Shown one piece after another: positions 23,950 to 32,838 of a DNA stretch of 64,000 bases (its first letter is position 1; each line of letters opens with the position of its first letter). The position numbers and the translations under genes were made by a program. The notes under the pieces are model-generated. The model saw nothing but the letters and a program-made list of their open reading frames with translations. It was not told where the DNA came from and did not search any database. Source of the DNA: Defluviitaleaceae bacterium (GTDB lineage: Bacteria > Bacillota > Clostridia > Lachnospirales > UBA5962). The stretch spans positions 92,850 to 156,849 of the forward strand of contig WRBA01000003.1 in assembly GCA_009779915.1 (NCBI GenBank), written 5' to 3'.

Positions 23950-26751
23950 ATGAGAAAATACATAGCTAAACTAAGTAAAAATATATTGGTTTTAGGGCTT
24001 TCGGCTTTAATTTTGTTACAACCGGTTACGATGGAAGCCGCGTTTTTCTTCCAAATGGGGAGAACGGAAAATATGGCAGCAGGCATTACATATGAAGACC
24101 GCCTCATGGCTACACGTGCAGGGCTTATAAATGTATCTGTTGTATATGTTGATATACATACACCTTATGTGGAACTTAGACCGATTGCGCCGGCTGCATA
24201 TGGTTCTCGTGCCTCAGTTTCTTCTATGGTACTTGAAAGCGGAGCAATGGCAGGGATAAACGCGGACTTTTTTGATATGGGTATAAACCCATCGACTCCT
24301 TTTGGCGATGTGGTTGCAGACGGGCAAGTAATATCTATGGACGTAAATAGACCGGGATACTCCACCTTCTTTATTGACGGTGAAGGCAACCCCTTTATTG
24401 AATACATAGAGCCTGAGTTTATTTTTCTAAACAACGGTCAGCGTAATTTAAGAATCCATGCTATGAATAAGTTTTTGAGAGATTTCTCCGCTGTATATTT
24501 TGACAGAAACGCTATTACGGACACAGCTGGGCTGGACGCACGATTTTCTGATTTATGGAAATATGTAGTGGAAGACGGCAGGATTACATACATAGGCACA
24601 AGTACAGTAACTGTGCCTGAAAATGGTTTTATAATCGTAGCGGCAGCAAGGTATGCCGGATATTTTACTGAATCTGTAAGAGTTGGTGACACCGCTGAAT
24701 TTAGAGTGGAAGCCAGATTTGATTACAACCAAATGCAAGCTGCAATTGGGGGTGCCGGAAAAATTCTCTTAAACGGCGAACCTGCTGACTGCGGGTTTGT
24801 AGTGGCGCCAAATGCCCGTCATCCACGTTCGGCAATCGGTATAAGCAGAGATGGCACAAGGGTTATTCTAGCGGTAGTTGATGGCAGAGGCATAAGTATA
24901 GGTGCCACCCATGCTGAAATGGCTGAAATAATGTTAGGACTTGGAGCGTATCACGCGGCACATTTTGACGGAGGCGGCTCCTCGACTTTAGTGGCAGATA
25001 CCCATTTTATGAATGGTGCCGCTGTAAGAAACAGACCATCAGACGGTGCACAAAGGGCTGTTGTAAATGCTCTTGGAGTATTCCACACGGCGGAGATTGG
25101 AGAGGTTACAAGCCTACTTATTAATCCAAGTTCTGAGCGGGTGTTTATGGGCGATTCTGTTACTCTTGATGTGAGAGGGCTTGACGCAAACGAAAGAATA
25201 GCTCCTCTAAACCCTGAAAGACTTAGCTTTTCCGCCACGGAAGCCGGCAGATGGGAAGGCAATACCTTCTATACGTCGGAATTTGGGCTTAATATGCTAT
25301 ATGCAATATATAATGATGTGGCTGTAGGGTATGTTTATTTAAACACTTTGGATTTGGCTCAAATAATCCCTCAGCCCAGTCAAATACGTGTAAACTCAGG
25401 AGCGTCCCAAAGGATAACAATGCGCGGTATAGGAATGGATGGGACAACAGCCCCTCTTAGAAACGCGGCTTTTGAGGTAGTTCCCGCTGAGCTTGGTACT
25501 GTAACTGACGACGGAGTGTTTACTGCAAACTCCGGCGGCGTAACTCAAGGGTTTATCAGGGTTACATCCAGTGGGGTTAACGCTTTTATACCTGTATCCG
25601 TAGGCACTGTAACCGAGTGGGTGACAGGCTTTGATCAGAGAGATATTCCGATTGAATTTAGCGGTGTTGGCAATGGGGTAACCGGCTCTGTGGCTTATGA
25701 TGACTCGCTAAACAACCCTGGAAATTTTGCCCTTAGGCTGAACTATCAATTTGGTGTGAGTGAGCTTACTCAGGCGGCTTATTTAAACCTTATGGAACCT
25801 ATAACATTTGACAATAATTTATATGCGTTTGAAATAGCTGTATTCGGTCACGGAGGAGGCGGCTGGGTTAGAGCTTCTGTAAGAGATGCCGCAGGGGAAG
25901 TTCATTTGATTGATATAGCTCCGAATGTTGATTTTAGCGGATGGAGAAACCATATAGTAAGAATACCTGAAGGGGCAATGCAGCCTGTTAGCCTTGAGCA
26001 GTTTTATGTGGTTGCGCTTAGAAATGATAATACCAGCGAGCTGTCTTTATTCTTTGATGATTTAAGAGCCCAATATGCGGTGCCTATTGGGGATGTAGCC
26101 GTCCCTGCCGGAGACCGTTTTAGAAATCCTTTTGAAGCTGTATTAAGTGCGGATAAACAAGTTGGGCATATTGACTTAACTTTCGTTGGAAACACTATTA
26201 TAAGCGATGAGGACTTAAGACCTGACAATTACGGCAATTTACAAAGAAATGCCTTGTTAAGATTTACTCAAACGGCAGATCAGGCGTTTTTCGTAGGACC
26301 TGCGGATACGGAAGTTGTGGAAGGTATAAGATTTAGCGGAAATTATCACTTCCGCAGCCACGGTAATTATGCTATAATTGAAATGAGTGCGAGAACCGGC
26401 TCCTTAGCAGGAACATCTCCAGGTAACTGGGCATTCTTCAACGAAGCGGCAAACTCCGATGCAAGACATATAATTATCCTGCTTGACAGAAGACCGGATA
26501 CTTTTAATATGACGGCGGAGTACGAACTTTTCCATCAAGCTTTAAGAGAGCTTAGAGAAGACCATGGAAAAACGGTGTTTGTAGTAACTGCCTCAGGTCT
26601 TTCATCAAGCTCTACGGTAATTGATGGTATAAATTACATAAACCTGGGTGCTTTGTTTAACTTAAACGGCGAAATTAATAATGAATTTAGGATATTAAGA
26701 ATAAGAATTGACGGAAACCGCATAGCTTTTGAATTGCAGAGTTCTGTGTAG
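23950..26751 (+). CDS. Secreted NAGPA-domain (phosphodiester glycosidase) multidomain protein
   Basis: 933 residues from the ATG at 23950, preceded by AAGGAGG; an open frame extends upstream across the promoter but is not expected to be translated. N-terminal signal sequence (basic MRKYIAKLSKN, then hydrophobic, about 12-28). The NAGPA/phosphodiester glycosidase domain spans about 50-390, with GINADFFDMG and the hallmark HAAHFDGGGSSTLVA. Then come Ig-like segments, a carbohydrate-binding-like beta domain (about 590-750) and a C-terminal domain with a possible phosphoesterase fold that I cannot confirm. The NAGPA domain cleaves sugar-phosphodiester links. Divergent transcription from the glycopolymer operon suggests action on that polymer. 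Confidence 0.85.
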   Translation: MRKYIAKLSKNILVLGLSALILLQPVTMEAAFFFQMGRTENMAAGITYEDRLMATRAGLINVSVVYVDIHTPYVELRPIAPAAYGSRASVSSMVLESGAMAGINADFFDMGINPSTPFGDVVADGQVISMDVNRPGYSTFFIDGEGNPFIEYIEPEFIFLNNGQRNLRIHAMNKFLRDFSAVYFDRNAITDTAGLDARFSDLWKYVVEDGRITYIGTSTVTVPENGFIIVAAARYAGYFTESVRVGDTAEFRVEARFDYNQMQAAIGGAGKILLNGEPADCGFVVAPNARHPRSAIGISRDGTRVILAVVDGRGISIGATHAEMAEIMLGLGAYHAAHFDGGGSSTLVADTHFMNGAAVRNRPSDGAQRAVVNALGVFHTAEIGEVTSLLINPSSERVFMGDSVTLDVRGLDANERIAPLNPERLSFSATEAGRWEGNTFYTSEFGLNMLYAIYNDVAVGYVYLNTLDLAQIIPQPSQIRVNSGASQRITMRGIGMDGTTAPLRNAAFEVVPAELGTVTDDGVFTANSGGVTQGFIRVTSSGVNAFIPVSVGTVTEWVTGFDQRDIPIEFSGVGNGVTGSVAYDDSLNNPGNFALRLNYQFGVSELTQAAYLNLMEPITFDNNLYAFEIAVFGHGGGGWVRASVRDAAGEVHLIDIAPNVDFSGWRNHIVRIPEGAMQPVSLEQFYVVALRNDNTSELSLFFDDLRAQYAVPIGDVAVPAGDRFRNPFEAVLSADKQVGHIDLTFVGNTIISDEDLRPDNYGNLQRNALLRFTQTADQAFFVGPADTEVVEGIRFSGNYHFRSHGNYAIIEMSARTGSLAGTSPGNWAFFNEAANSDARHIIILLDRRPDTFNMTAEYELFHQALRELREDHGKTVFVVTASGLSSSSTVIDGINYINLGALFNLNGEINNEFRILRIRIDGNRIAFELQSSV

Positions 26752-26783
26752 AAATATGTTATACTTGGGTACCTGGTAAAAAT

Positions 26784-26826
26784 CGTTTAAAGCCGTTAGC
26801 CACGAAGGGGATGGCGGCTTTAAACG
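26784..26826 (+). other. Hairpin between the NAGPA and Ig-TPR genes
   Basis: Inverted repeat CGTTTAAAGCCG / CGGCTTTAAACG with a 19-nt loop, ending just before the GGAGG of the next gene. There is no T-tract, so it looks more like an mRNA structure than a terminator. Confidence 0.5.
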
Positions 26827-26838
26827 AATGGAGGCATT

Positions 26839-27672
26839 ATGCCCGATTATTCCGACCCCAAAATTAGAATCGCCACAACAGACCCGAGCCTTAAGGATAA
26901 AATATCCGTAAGGCTTATAGGCGATAATTTAGAGCAGATTCATTGGTATATCAGATTTAGTGCGCCCCTAGACCCTGCCACTGTAACCGCAAAAAATATG
27001 GATGTTACGGATACGGAAGGCTATATCATGCGTACAGTTATACGATATGACGCGGATAGGAATATGATTGCGCTTTCGCCTTTGGACTCCTATATGGAGG
27101 GGCTATATTATATTCTGCATATTTCCAAAAAAGTTAAAAGCGACAGAGGCAAGCCATTAGGGAAAGAGGTTTATGTGCTTTTTAAGCTTTTAGATGGAAA
27201 AATTTCCGAGTATGAACTTTTAAAGTCAACGGTTAAGCCCCCAAAGCCGGTTCCAAGACCTAAAAATTACGATAATATGATGGTTAAAAGACATATATCG
27301 CCGGCACAGCATGCTAATAAGGAGAAGGAAAAGGCTAAATACGAAGATAAAAGTACAATCCCTTACAAAGAGATTAATATTAATATTTTGATAAGTTTGA
27401 CAGGGCTTGCCGGGCTTATTGCAAGTCTTTATTTTAATATTGGATTTGTTATACCTGTTGCTATAGCAATATCTCTTTTAGGGGTTGCCCATATAGTTAA
27501 ACAAACGATAAAACCGGCTTTTAGAGCGCGTGTACGCTACAATATAGGGGCTGTACACTTTAATAAAGGCAGATATGAGAAGGCAAAGAATCATTTAAGA
27601 AGGGCTTATAGATTAAATCCTAAAGACGAGGATGTTGAACATGCTTTATATAGGCTTAAGTTTCATGAATGA
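26839..27672 (+). CDS. Ig-like / membrane / TPR protein of unknown role
   Basis: 277 residues, unusual order. Residues 1-120 resemble a bacterial Ig-like (Big_5/SbsA-type) domain: WYIRFSAPLDPATVTAKNMDV and ISKKVKSDRGKPLGKEVYVLFKL. A basic, Pro-rich linker follows (about 135-180), two membrane helices (about 188-225), and one TPR-like repeat at the end (ARVRYNIGAVHFNKGRYEKAKNHLRRAYRLNP, shown here by its key residues Y, G, A, A, L). There is no signal peptide, so the Ig-like part would face the cytoplasm unless it is inverted. A GGAGG site supports the start. No family is recognised for the whole protein. Confidence 0.65.
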   Translation: MPDYSDPKIRIATTDPSLKDKISVRLIGDNLEQIHWYIRFSAPLDPATVTAKNMDVTDTEGYIMRTVIRYDADRNMIALSPLDSYMEGLYYILHISKKVKSDRGKPLGKEVYVLFKLLDGKISEYELLKSTVKPPKPVPRPKNYDNMMVKRHISPAQHANKEKEKAKYEDKSTIPYKEININILISLTGLAGLIASLYFNIGFVIPVAIAISLLGVAHIVKQTIKPAFRARVRYNIGAVHFNKGRYEKAKNHLRRAYRLNPKDEDVEHALYRLKFHE

Positions 27673-27720
27673 TATTTTTTAATAAAAGCTGCTGTGGTTG
27701 GTATGAATCGGCTATGATGT

Positions 27721-27990
27721 TTAATACAGTCTCTTCCCGCAATGTTTGCAAAACTGCCCTAAAGACCCTTTGGAAAGAAGCAGTTCGCGGCAAAATGGGC
27801 ATCTATAGTACATAAAAGCTATTACAGCGGCGCAAATAAGCAGAGAAAGCGCAATAACCAGTAAAACCATTACGAAAGTATCGGATCCGTCTAAGGTGCC
27901 GTTTTCAAGAAAATAAGATAAAATTAAAACCCCGACAAGGGATAGTAACCCCAAACCCATGCTTAGAGCTTGCGCTGTTTTGTAATACAT
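27721..27990 (-). CDS. Small membrane protein with zinc ribbon
   Basis: 89 residues from the ATG at 27990, chosen because CCGGAGG lies just upstream; an in-frame ATG at 28023 lies inside the acpS gene. Two membrane helices (about 8-27 and 40-60) and a C-terminal zinc ribbon with CPFC...CKHC. The function is unknown. It follows acpS closely on the same strand and is probably co-transcribed with it. Confidence 0.7.
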   Translation of the reverse strand: MYYKTAQALSMGLGLLSLVGVLILSYFLENGTLDGSDTFVMVLLVIALSLLICAAVIAFMYYRCPFCRELLLSKGSLGQFCKHCGKRLY

Positions 27991-28012
27991 ATTTATCCTC
28001 CGGATACATTTC

Positions 28013-28384
28013 TCAATTCTCAATTACCACATAAGCAATTGCCATTTCTTTTGAATGTGAAATGCTTAGAAAAATATTTAATGCCTCAAGTCTTTCAAAC
28101 TCTAAAAGGGCTTTTCCATGCAGGATAACATAGGGAGCGTTTTTATCACTCCTAAGGATTTCAATATCTATAGGCATAATGTCACCAAACCCTATGCCAA
28201 AGGCTTTAGCAACCGCTTCTTTAGCACAAAAATTACCGGCGGCAGTGGCAGACGCACAAAAGCCTCTTTCATTTATAAGTTTAATCTCTTTGTTGGTAAA
28301 ATATCTATGCAAAAAATTCTCTTTCTCCAAAGATTTTTTAATCCTGGCTATTTCGATTATATCGCATCCTATACCCAAAACCAT
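28013..28384 (-). CDS. acpS: Holo-ACP synthase
   Basis: 123 residues, full length. It transfers 4'-phosphopantetheine from CoA to S36 of ACP. Visible: the N-terminal GIGCDIIEIARI with the Mg2+ aspartate (D8) and FCAKEAVAKAFGIG with the second metal ligand (Glu). The late ISHSKEMAIAYVV strand is typical. It overlaps the end of the upstream coiled-coil gene by 16 nt, so they share a transcript. It is not linked to the fab operon here. Confidence 0.95.
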   Translation of the reverse strand: MVLGIGCDIIEIARIKKSLEKENFLHRYFTNKEIKLINERGFCASATAAGNFCAKEAVAKAFGIGFGDIMPIDIEILRSDKNAPYVILHGKALLEFERLEALNIFLSISHSKEMAIAYVVIEN

Positions 28385-29010
28385 TTTTTCTTCCCCATAT
28401 TTTCCGCTTTGTCAAGCTGATCTATTACATCAGCGCCTATTAGCTTATGTAAGAGGTTATAAGTCATTTGATGGCAGGTTTCGTTTTTTGCGAGTTCTTC
28501 TGTCATTATTCTAGTTTCTTCACGTAATTGCGTTATTTTAGGCTCAAGAAAATCAATGCGCTTTTTGCTCTCACTCATAAGACCGTGGCATATTTTTATG
28601 GTTTCTTCTAAAAGATTGCGATTAGTATTCTCTAACTCTTTTTCGATATTTTTCAAACGCCGCTCGGACAGCAGAAGGTAGGCGTTGATTTTAAGTATTA
28701 CAGTTTTTGACTTGCGTATTTTAAGTTTAGCGGACTTTTTACCTTCTTTAAAGGCTTCTGTAGTCAAGCTGTTTATTATACGTATTGCTTGCTGCTTTTT
28801 ATCAGATAAAAGCTTGATTTTTTCTCTTATACGCGCCTCTTCTTTCATAAAATCAACAATTCGCATTTCACAATCTTTAATCTTTGCATTTTTATATTCC
28901 CGAGGAAAAAGAGCCAGCCAATATTCGTCAAATATCAGCAAGGGCATATTTGCCATACCAACTATATCCCTTATTGAATCATCGGTTAAAGTGAGCTTAA
29001 TGCCAAGCAT
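28369..29010 (-). CDS. Coiled-coil protein of unknown function
   Basis: 213 residues. After an N-terminal segment (MLGIKLTLTDDSIRDIVGMA, then LLIFDEYWLALFP) the protein is dominated by charged heptads (about 50-195), predicting a long coiled coil. There is no signal peptide or membrane segment. It is the first gene of the unit with acpS and the zinc-ribbon protein. I do not recognise a family. Overlap with acpS indicates translational coupling, but this need not mean related function. Confidence 0.65.
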   Translation of the reverse strand: MLGIKLTLTDDSIRDIVGMANMPLLIFDEYWLALFPREYKNAKIKDCEMRIVDFMKEEARIREKIKLLSDKKQQAIRIINSLTTEAFKEGKKSAKLKIRKSKTVILKINAYLLLSERRLKNIEKELENTNRNLLEETIKICHGLMSESKKRIDFLEPKITQLREETRIMTEELAKNETCHQMTYNLLHKLIGADVIDQLDKAENMGKKKWFWV

Positions 29011-29088
29011 ATGCGCGCCTCCATCAAGAGTTATAATTTATTATCGGCATAAATATCTTTTATCAAAACAAAATGGTAAAATTGCACT

Positions 29089-29117
29089 TTGACATTTCAT
29101 AGTTTATAATATAAAAT
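29089..29117 (+). promoter_or_regulatory. Promoter of the FliL-like protein gene
   Basis: TTGACA (29089-29094), 17-nt spacer, TAAAAT (29112-29117), 35 nt before the start at 29152. Confidence 0.65.
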
Positions 29118-29151
29118 ATAATTAAGCAAGTGTAAAATGGGGGGTGTTTTT

Positions 29152-29703
29152 ATGAATATTAGGGGCGAAAATAAATATGCTTTGATAGTTTTTGCGCTAA
29201 TGCTTGTACTTACAGGTGCGCTTGTGTTTGTGGCTTTTTTTCTTCTGCCTCAGTTAGGCTCCAGTATGAACATAGTTATCTCAGGGGTTAATAACGAGCT
29301 TGTCCATGTGCCAAGGGTGTCTAATATAGTTCGTGATTATTATGGGTTTGAGCATACAGTTGAAGTGGATTTTACTATAGCGGTAGATGAAAGTATACGC
29401 AGGGATTTAGATATAGACTCTATCCATACCGGAATAACGCAAACAATGGGCAGCCTGGACTACGATAGGATAAATGCCGTAGGCGGCATGGACTATATAA
29501 AAACAGAAATTATAAGAGAACTTGGAAATCATATAAATCATGAGGATTTTAGAGGGCTGTATATAAGAAATATAACTCGCGATGATAATCCGGCAATCAG
29601 AGCCTTAGATGCCTTTAACCTTGCAAGGGCGGATGAGCCGCCGGAAAGTTCGAGAAGAAATAATGTTTCAGAGTTTTTTAGAGGGCTTGGGTGGAGAAAT
29701 TAA
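29152..29703 (+). CDS. Membrane-anchored extracytoplasmic protein, FliL-like layout
   Basis: 183 residues from the ATG at 29152 (GGGGGTG upstream). One N-terminal membrane helix (about 9-33), then an extracytoplasmic domain. The order of an early VEVDFTIAVDE strand, an amphipathic segment with YIKTEIIRELGNHIN and a last strand before the C-terminal tail recalls FliL-type/stomatin-like extracytoplasmic domains. No flagellar genes are in the window, so this is a weak structural guess. A terminator follows directly. Confidence 0.55.
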   Translation: MNIRGENKYALIVFALMLVLTGALVFVAFFLLPQLGSSMNIVISGVNNELVHVPRVSNIVRDYYGFEHTVEVDFTIAVDESIRRDLDIDSIHTGITQTMGSLDYDRINAVGGMDYIKTEIIRELGNHINHEDFRGLYIRNITRDDNPAIRALDAFNLARADEPPESSRRNNVSEFFRGLGWRN

Positions 29704-29721
29704 TTATTTGGCAAAAATCAT

Positions 29722-29752
29722 AAAAGCCTGCTTAAGCGGGCTTTTTCTTTTT
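29722..29752 (+). terminator. Rho-independent terminator
   Basis: AAAAGCCTGCT-TAA-GCGGGCTTTTTC, an almost fully paired stem with a T-rich tail, 18 nt after the stop at 29703. Confidence 0.8.
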
Positions 29753-29764
29753 AGAAATCTGTAC

Positions 29765-29793
29765 TTGCATACAGGGATATGATGAGGTATAAT
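29765..29793 (+). promoter_or_regulatory. Promoter of the SLOG-family gene
   Basis: TTGCAT (29765-29770), 17-nt spacer, perfect TATAAT (29788-29793), 38 nt before the start codon. Confidence 0.75.
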
Positions 29794-29831
29794 CAGACCA
29801 TGGACTAAAAGTTTATTGTAGGAGAAATACC

Positions 29832-30404
29832 ATGAGTGAAATTTTATTTTTTCGTGAATACGGTGACTTTGGATATACTACAGGGGTTGACGATTGGGAA
29901 GCTCTAAAGCCGATAACTTGCGCTTTTACAGGGCATAGACCTAAATATTTCTCTTTCAAATTCAGCGAAAATGCGGAAGGGCTTTTAAAAATCAGAAAAA
30001 AGATTGATGAAGAAATAGAAAAAGCAATACAGGATGACTACTCTATTTTTCTATCAGGAGGAGCTTTAGGTGTTGATACTTGGGCAGCTCTTTCTGTTCT
30101 TGAGTTTAGAGAGAAGCATTATCCTTTTATACGCCTTGAACTGGTGCTTCCCTGTCTTGGTCAAGAAAGCAGATGGAGCAAAAAAGCTAAAGAAACTTAT
30201 GCTCATTTACTGGATAATGCGGATTTGGTAACAAGAACAGCACGCAAACCTTATTTTGACGGATGTATGAAGCTGCGAAATGACCTTTTGGTAAGGCGTT
30301 CATCAAGGCTTATAGCAGTGTGGAACGGGAAGCCCTCAGGTACCGGTCAGACTGTAGGAATGGCTGAGCGGCAAGGGCTTACGCTAAATATTATTGATGT
30401 TTGA
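29832..30404 (+). CDS. SLOG-family (DUF1273/YpsA-like) protein
   Basis: 190 residues. The family signature TGHRP is at 33-37 and a SGGALGVDTWAA nucleotide-binding loop at 75-86, typical of DUF1273/SLOG proteins that resemble DprA-type Rossmann folds. Later blocks are LPCLGQESRW and the NGKPSGTGQTVG loop. Members are thought to bind nucleotide-like ligands; B. subtilis YpsA affects cell division, but I make no transfer of that role. AGGAGA supports the start. It has its own strong promoter. Confidence 0.85.
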   Translation: MSEILFFREYGDFGYTTGVDDWEALKPITCAFTGHRPKYFSFKFSENAEGLLKIRKKIDEEIEKAIQDDYSIFLSGGALGVDTWAALSVLEFREKHYPFIRLELVLPCLGQESRWSKKAKETYAHLLDNADLVTRTARKPYFDGCMKLRNDLLVRRSSRLIAVWNGKPSGTGQTVGMAERQGLTLNIIDV

Positions 30405-30439
30405 GTAAGAGTGTGCTTTTAATGAGACCTAGAGGCGTT

Positions 30440-30465
30440 CAAGGTTCGACTCTCCTTGACCTAAG
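30440..30465 (+). repeat. Family D element fragment
   Basis: 26 nt identical to the right end of the element at 36611-36686 (CAAGGTTCGACTCTCC then TTGACCTAAG). The left half is missing. It sits in the gap between the SLOG gene and the next gene; an open frame runs through it but is not preceded by a ribosome site. Confidence 0.7.
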
Positions 30466-30595
30466 GGGAACCTTCGTTAAGTCTTTTTTTATTTGCCGCG
30501 TTCATATAGTAACCTATACGCTATCAGAACCCATTCCTTCTCTCTTTGCATATATTATTACCATGTATAACACAAAACCAGCATGGAGGGATTAT

Positions 30596-31159
30596 ATGTT
30601 TTACTATGAAAACAGTGACGGGAGCTTTGAAAAGCTGATACAGGACTATATTTCATCTTCCGGTAAAATTGGGTATGAAATAGGCAAAGGCTGGCCTCAT
30701 TTTAGCCTTTCTGATTTGGAAGAAGAGACGAAAGGTGTTGACGGTCAGGAATATGGCTTTAACCCTGCCTTAGCAGAAATGGAAGCTGCGAATATAATCG
30801 ATGATATACCACAAATAAGCACATCTTTTTTTGAAGAAGAGATGGGTCACATGAGGAATCTGATGGGGGAGCTTACTAAAAAAATAATACCGGCTATAGA
30901 TGAGGTGCTTAATGATTATGATTACGAAGGAAGCCCCTTATTTGAAGAGCCTATAAGTGATAAGCTTTTTTGTGAGATTGTGGAAAAAACTATGCAACAG
31001 GCGGCATTTTTAATAAATAATGTTAGAGAGATTATGCTTGAGACAAAGGGAGGCGCATGGGATAGGCGCGATCTTTTATACTGTATTTTTGAAGAAATTG
31101 TTCTTAAGGAGATATTTACTGTGAGAAGACACCATCACAGGCTTGTAAAAGACCATTGA
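30596..31159 (+). CDS. Hypothetical protein
   Basis: 187 residues from the ATG at 30596, preceded by GGAGGG. An in-frame start at 30401 is rejected because that region includes a dispersed repeat. The protein is acidic, mostly helical by eye, with no signal peptide or membrane segment. It ends in a His/Arg-rich tail (RRHHHRL). A central EEEMGHMRNLMGEL helix and EIVLKEIFTV segment suggest a helical bundle. I do not recognise a family. Confidence 0.6.
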   Translation: MFYYENSDGSFEKLIQDYISSSGKIGYEIGKGWPHFSLSDLEEETKGVDGQEYGFNPALAEMEAANIIDDIPQISTSFFEEEMGHMRNLMGELTKKIIPAIDEVLNDYDYEGSPLFEEPISDKLFCEIVEKTMQQAAFLINNVREIMLETKGGAWDRRDLLYCIFEEIVLKEIFTVRRHHHRLVKDH

Positions 31160-31189
31160 TAGTAAACTAAACAGGGTAAGTCCATAAAT

Positions 31190-31428
31190 GGTTTGCCCTC
31201 AGACTGAAGACAAAGTCTTCAGTCTGTTCGAAAAAATGGCAAAGCCATTTTTTCGAGATACTTAAGGTATGAATCCGCTTGCAAGGTTTTGCTCTGCAAC
31301 CCCTTGCGATCAGCGGATTTCCCTCAGTCGGGCGAAGCCCGACTTGCAGATTAAAATTGGGAAACTCTTTGTTTCCCAACCCCTTCCGCTACTTGGAAAT
31401 GGGTTTGTCTATACTCTGAGGGCAAGCC
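31190..31428 (+). repeat. Family B modular hairpin element, copy 3
   Basis: Bounded by an outer inverted repeat GGTTTGCCCTCAGA (31190-31203) / TCTGAGGGCAAGCC (31415-31428). Inside: CAGACTGAAGAC/GTCTTCAGTCTG, TCGAAAAAATGGC/GCCATTTTTTCGA, the skeleton TATGAAT, arms AATCCGCT/AGCGGATT, TCAGTCGGGC-GAA-GCCCGACT, TGCAGATTAAAAT and GGGAAAC/GTTTCCC. An 18-mer GGGTTTGTCTATACTCTG at 31401-31418 recurs at 50555-50572. Confidence 0.75.
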
Positions 31429-31476
31429 AATGAAGGGTTTGCCCTTAACCGAAATCCTGATTTCGACGAGGAATTT

Positions 31477-31514
31477 AGAGCCTATCCCTTTGCTGTTATT
31501 AAGGGATAGGCTCT
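31477..31514 (+). repeat. Family E hairpin, short copy
   Basis: AGAGCCTATCCCTT / AAGGGATAGGCTCT, a perfect 14-bp stem with a 10-nt loop, upstream of the hutI promoter. A 167-bp form with related ends lies at 53599-53765. It could also act as a terminator or insulator before hutI. Confidence 0.7.
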
Positions 31515-31532
31515 TATAGTAAAGCTTTAGCC

Positions 31533-31561
31533 TTGCGCTCTGTTAATACCTAAGGTATAAT
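31533..31561 (+). promoter_or_regulatory. Promoter of the hutI-fhs unit
   Basis: TTGCGC (31533-31538), 17-nt spacer, perfect TATAAT (31556-31561), 53 nt before hutI. Confidence 0.75.
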
Positions 31562-31614
31562 GAAGTATCAAGGTTTTTTATTGTGTATTTAAGAAAATCC
31601 AAAAGGGGATATAT

Positions 31615-32838
31615 ATGGCAGATTTACTTATTAAAAATATTGGAGTTTTGGCAAGCCCTAAAGGTCAAGCTCCTTTAAAAGGCGCAGATATGAGCAATAT
31701 AACGATTGCCGAAAACTGTGTTATAGCTGCAGAGAAGGGTATAATAACATATATAGGCACGGAAAAAGACGCCCCAAAATCAAAGGAAGTTTTGGATGCA
31801 GGCGGCAGGCTTATAACCCCCGGTCTTGTGGATGCTCATACTCATCTTGTTTTTGGCGGCTGGCGCCAGCATGAGTTTGAGCTTAAGCTTAAAGGTGCCG
31901 CTTATTTGGATATATTAAAAGCCGGCGGCGGTATTTTATCTACTGTGGAGAAAACCCGCGCTGCCACCGAGGATGAGCTTTTTAATAAAGCCAAGGATAT
32001 AAGCCTTAAAATGGCTAAGCACGGCACAACTACAATCGAAGCCAAAAGCGGCTATGGTCTTAATTTAGAAGACGAGCTTAAACAGCTTAAGGTTGTAAAA
32101 AGGCTGAATAATGAGACAGACCTGGACTTTGTATCGACTTTTATGGGAGCTCATGCGGTTCCTCCTGAATATAAGGGCAGGTCAGAGGATTATATTGATT
32201 TTATTTGCAATGAAGTTATGCCTATAGCCGCCGCAGAAAAACTTGCGGATTTTTGTGATATATTTTGTGAAACAGGAGTTTTTGATGCAATTTTGTCTGA
32301 AAAGCTTCTGTTAAAGGCACGAGAGCTGGGATTAAAGCTTAAAATCCATGCGGATGAAATTAATCCTGTAGGCGGTTCGGAGCTTGCAGGGCGCATGAAG
32401 TGCCATTCGGCTGAGCATTTAATAGCCGCAACTGATGAGGGGATTGATTTGTGTGCCAAGGGGGGTGTTATAGCTGTGCTGCTTCCCGCTACAAGCTTTT
32501 ATTTGGACAAGCCTTACGCAAGGGCCAGATATATGATGGATAAAGGTATTGCTGTGGCTGTTGCCTCAGATTTTAACCCAGGTTCAAGCCCTAATTTTAA
32601 TATGCAATTTCCTATGAATCTGGCGTGCCTTAAATATAAAATGACACCTAAAGAGGCATTAAGTGCAGTAACTTTAAATGCTGCCGCTGCTATCGGTATG
32701 GCGGATAAAATAGGAAGTATAGAAATCAGGAAAAAAGCGGATATAGTAATATGGGACGCCCCTGATTTAGATTATTTGTTCTATAGATATGGTAATAATC
32801 AAGCTTTATATACAATCAAAAACGGAGGTATATTGTAA
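31615..32838 (+). CDS. hutI: Imidazolonepropionase
   Basis: 407 residues, amidohydrolase fold. It hydrolyses 4-imidazolone-5-propionate to N-formimino-L-glutamate, the third step of histidine degradation. Metal ligands are visible in [11 protein letters not shown] (H75, H77), in the [12 protein letters not shown] block and in [11 protein letters not shown] (the Asp ligand and substrate loop). An AGGGGATA site supports the start. Its TAA overlaps the ATG of fhs by one base. hutH and hutU are not in this window. Confidence 0.95.
   Translation: MADLLIKNIGVLASPKGQAPLKGADMSNITIAENCVIAAEKGIITYIGTEKDAPKSKEVLDAGGRLITPGLVDAHTHLVFGGWRQHEFELKLKGAAYLDILKAGGGILSTVEKTRAATEDELFNKAKDISLKMAKHGTTTIEAKSGYGLNLEDELKQLKVVKRLNNETDLDFVSTFMGAHAVPPEYKGRSEDYIDFICNEVMPIAAAEKLADFCDIFCETGVFDAILSEKLLLKARELGLKLKIHADEINPVGGSELAGRMKCHSAEHLIAATDEGIDLCAKGGVIAVLLPATSFYLDKPYARARYMMDKGIAVAVASDFNPGSSPNFNMQFPMNLACLKYKMTPKEALSAVTLNAAAAIGMADKIGSIEIRKKADIVIWDAPDLDYLFYRYGNNQALYTIKNGGIL

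Noticed and set aside
29152..29703. Confident FliL assignment
   Set aside because: Only the layout is FliL-like; no flagellar neighbours and no decisive motif, so it is kept as a weak suggestion.
30401..30595. N-terminal extension of the 30596-31159 gene
   Set aside because: The extension crosses a dispersed repeat and lacks a ribosome site, while GGAGGG sits properly before 30596.
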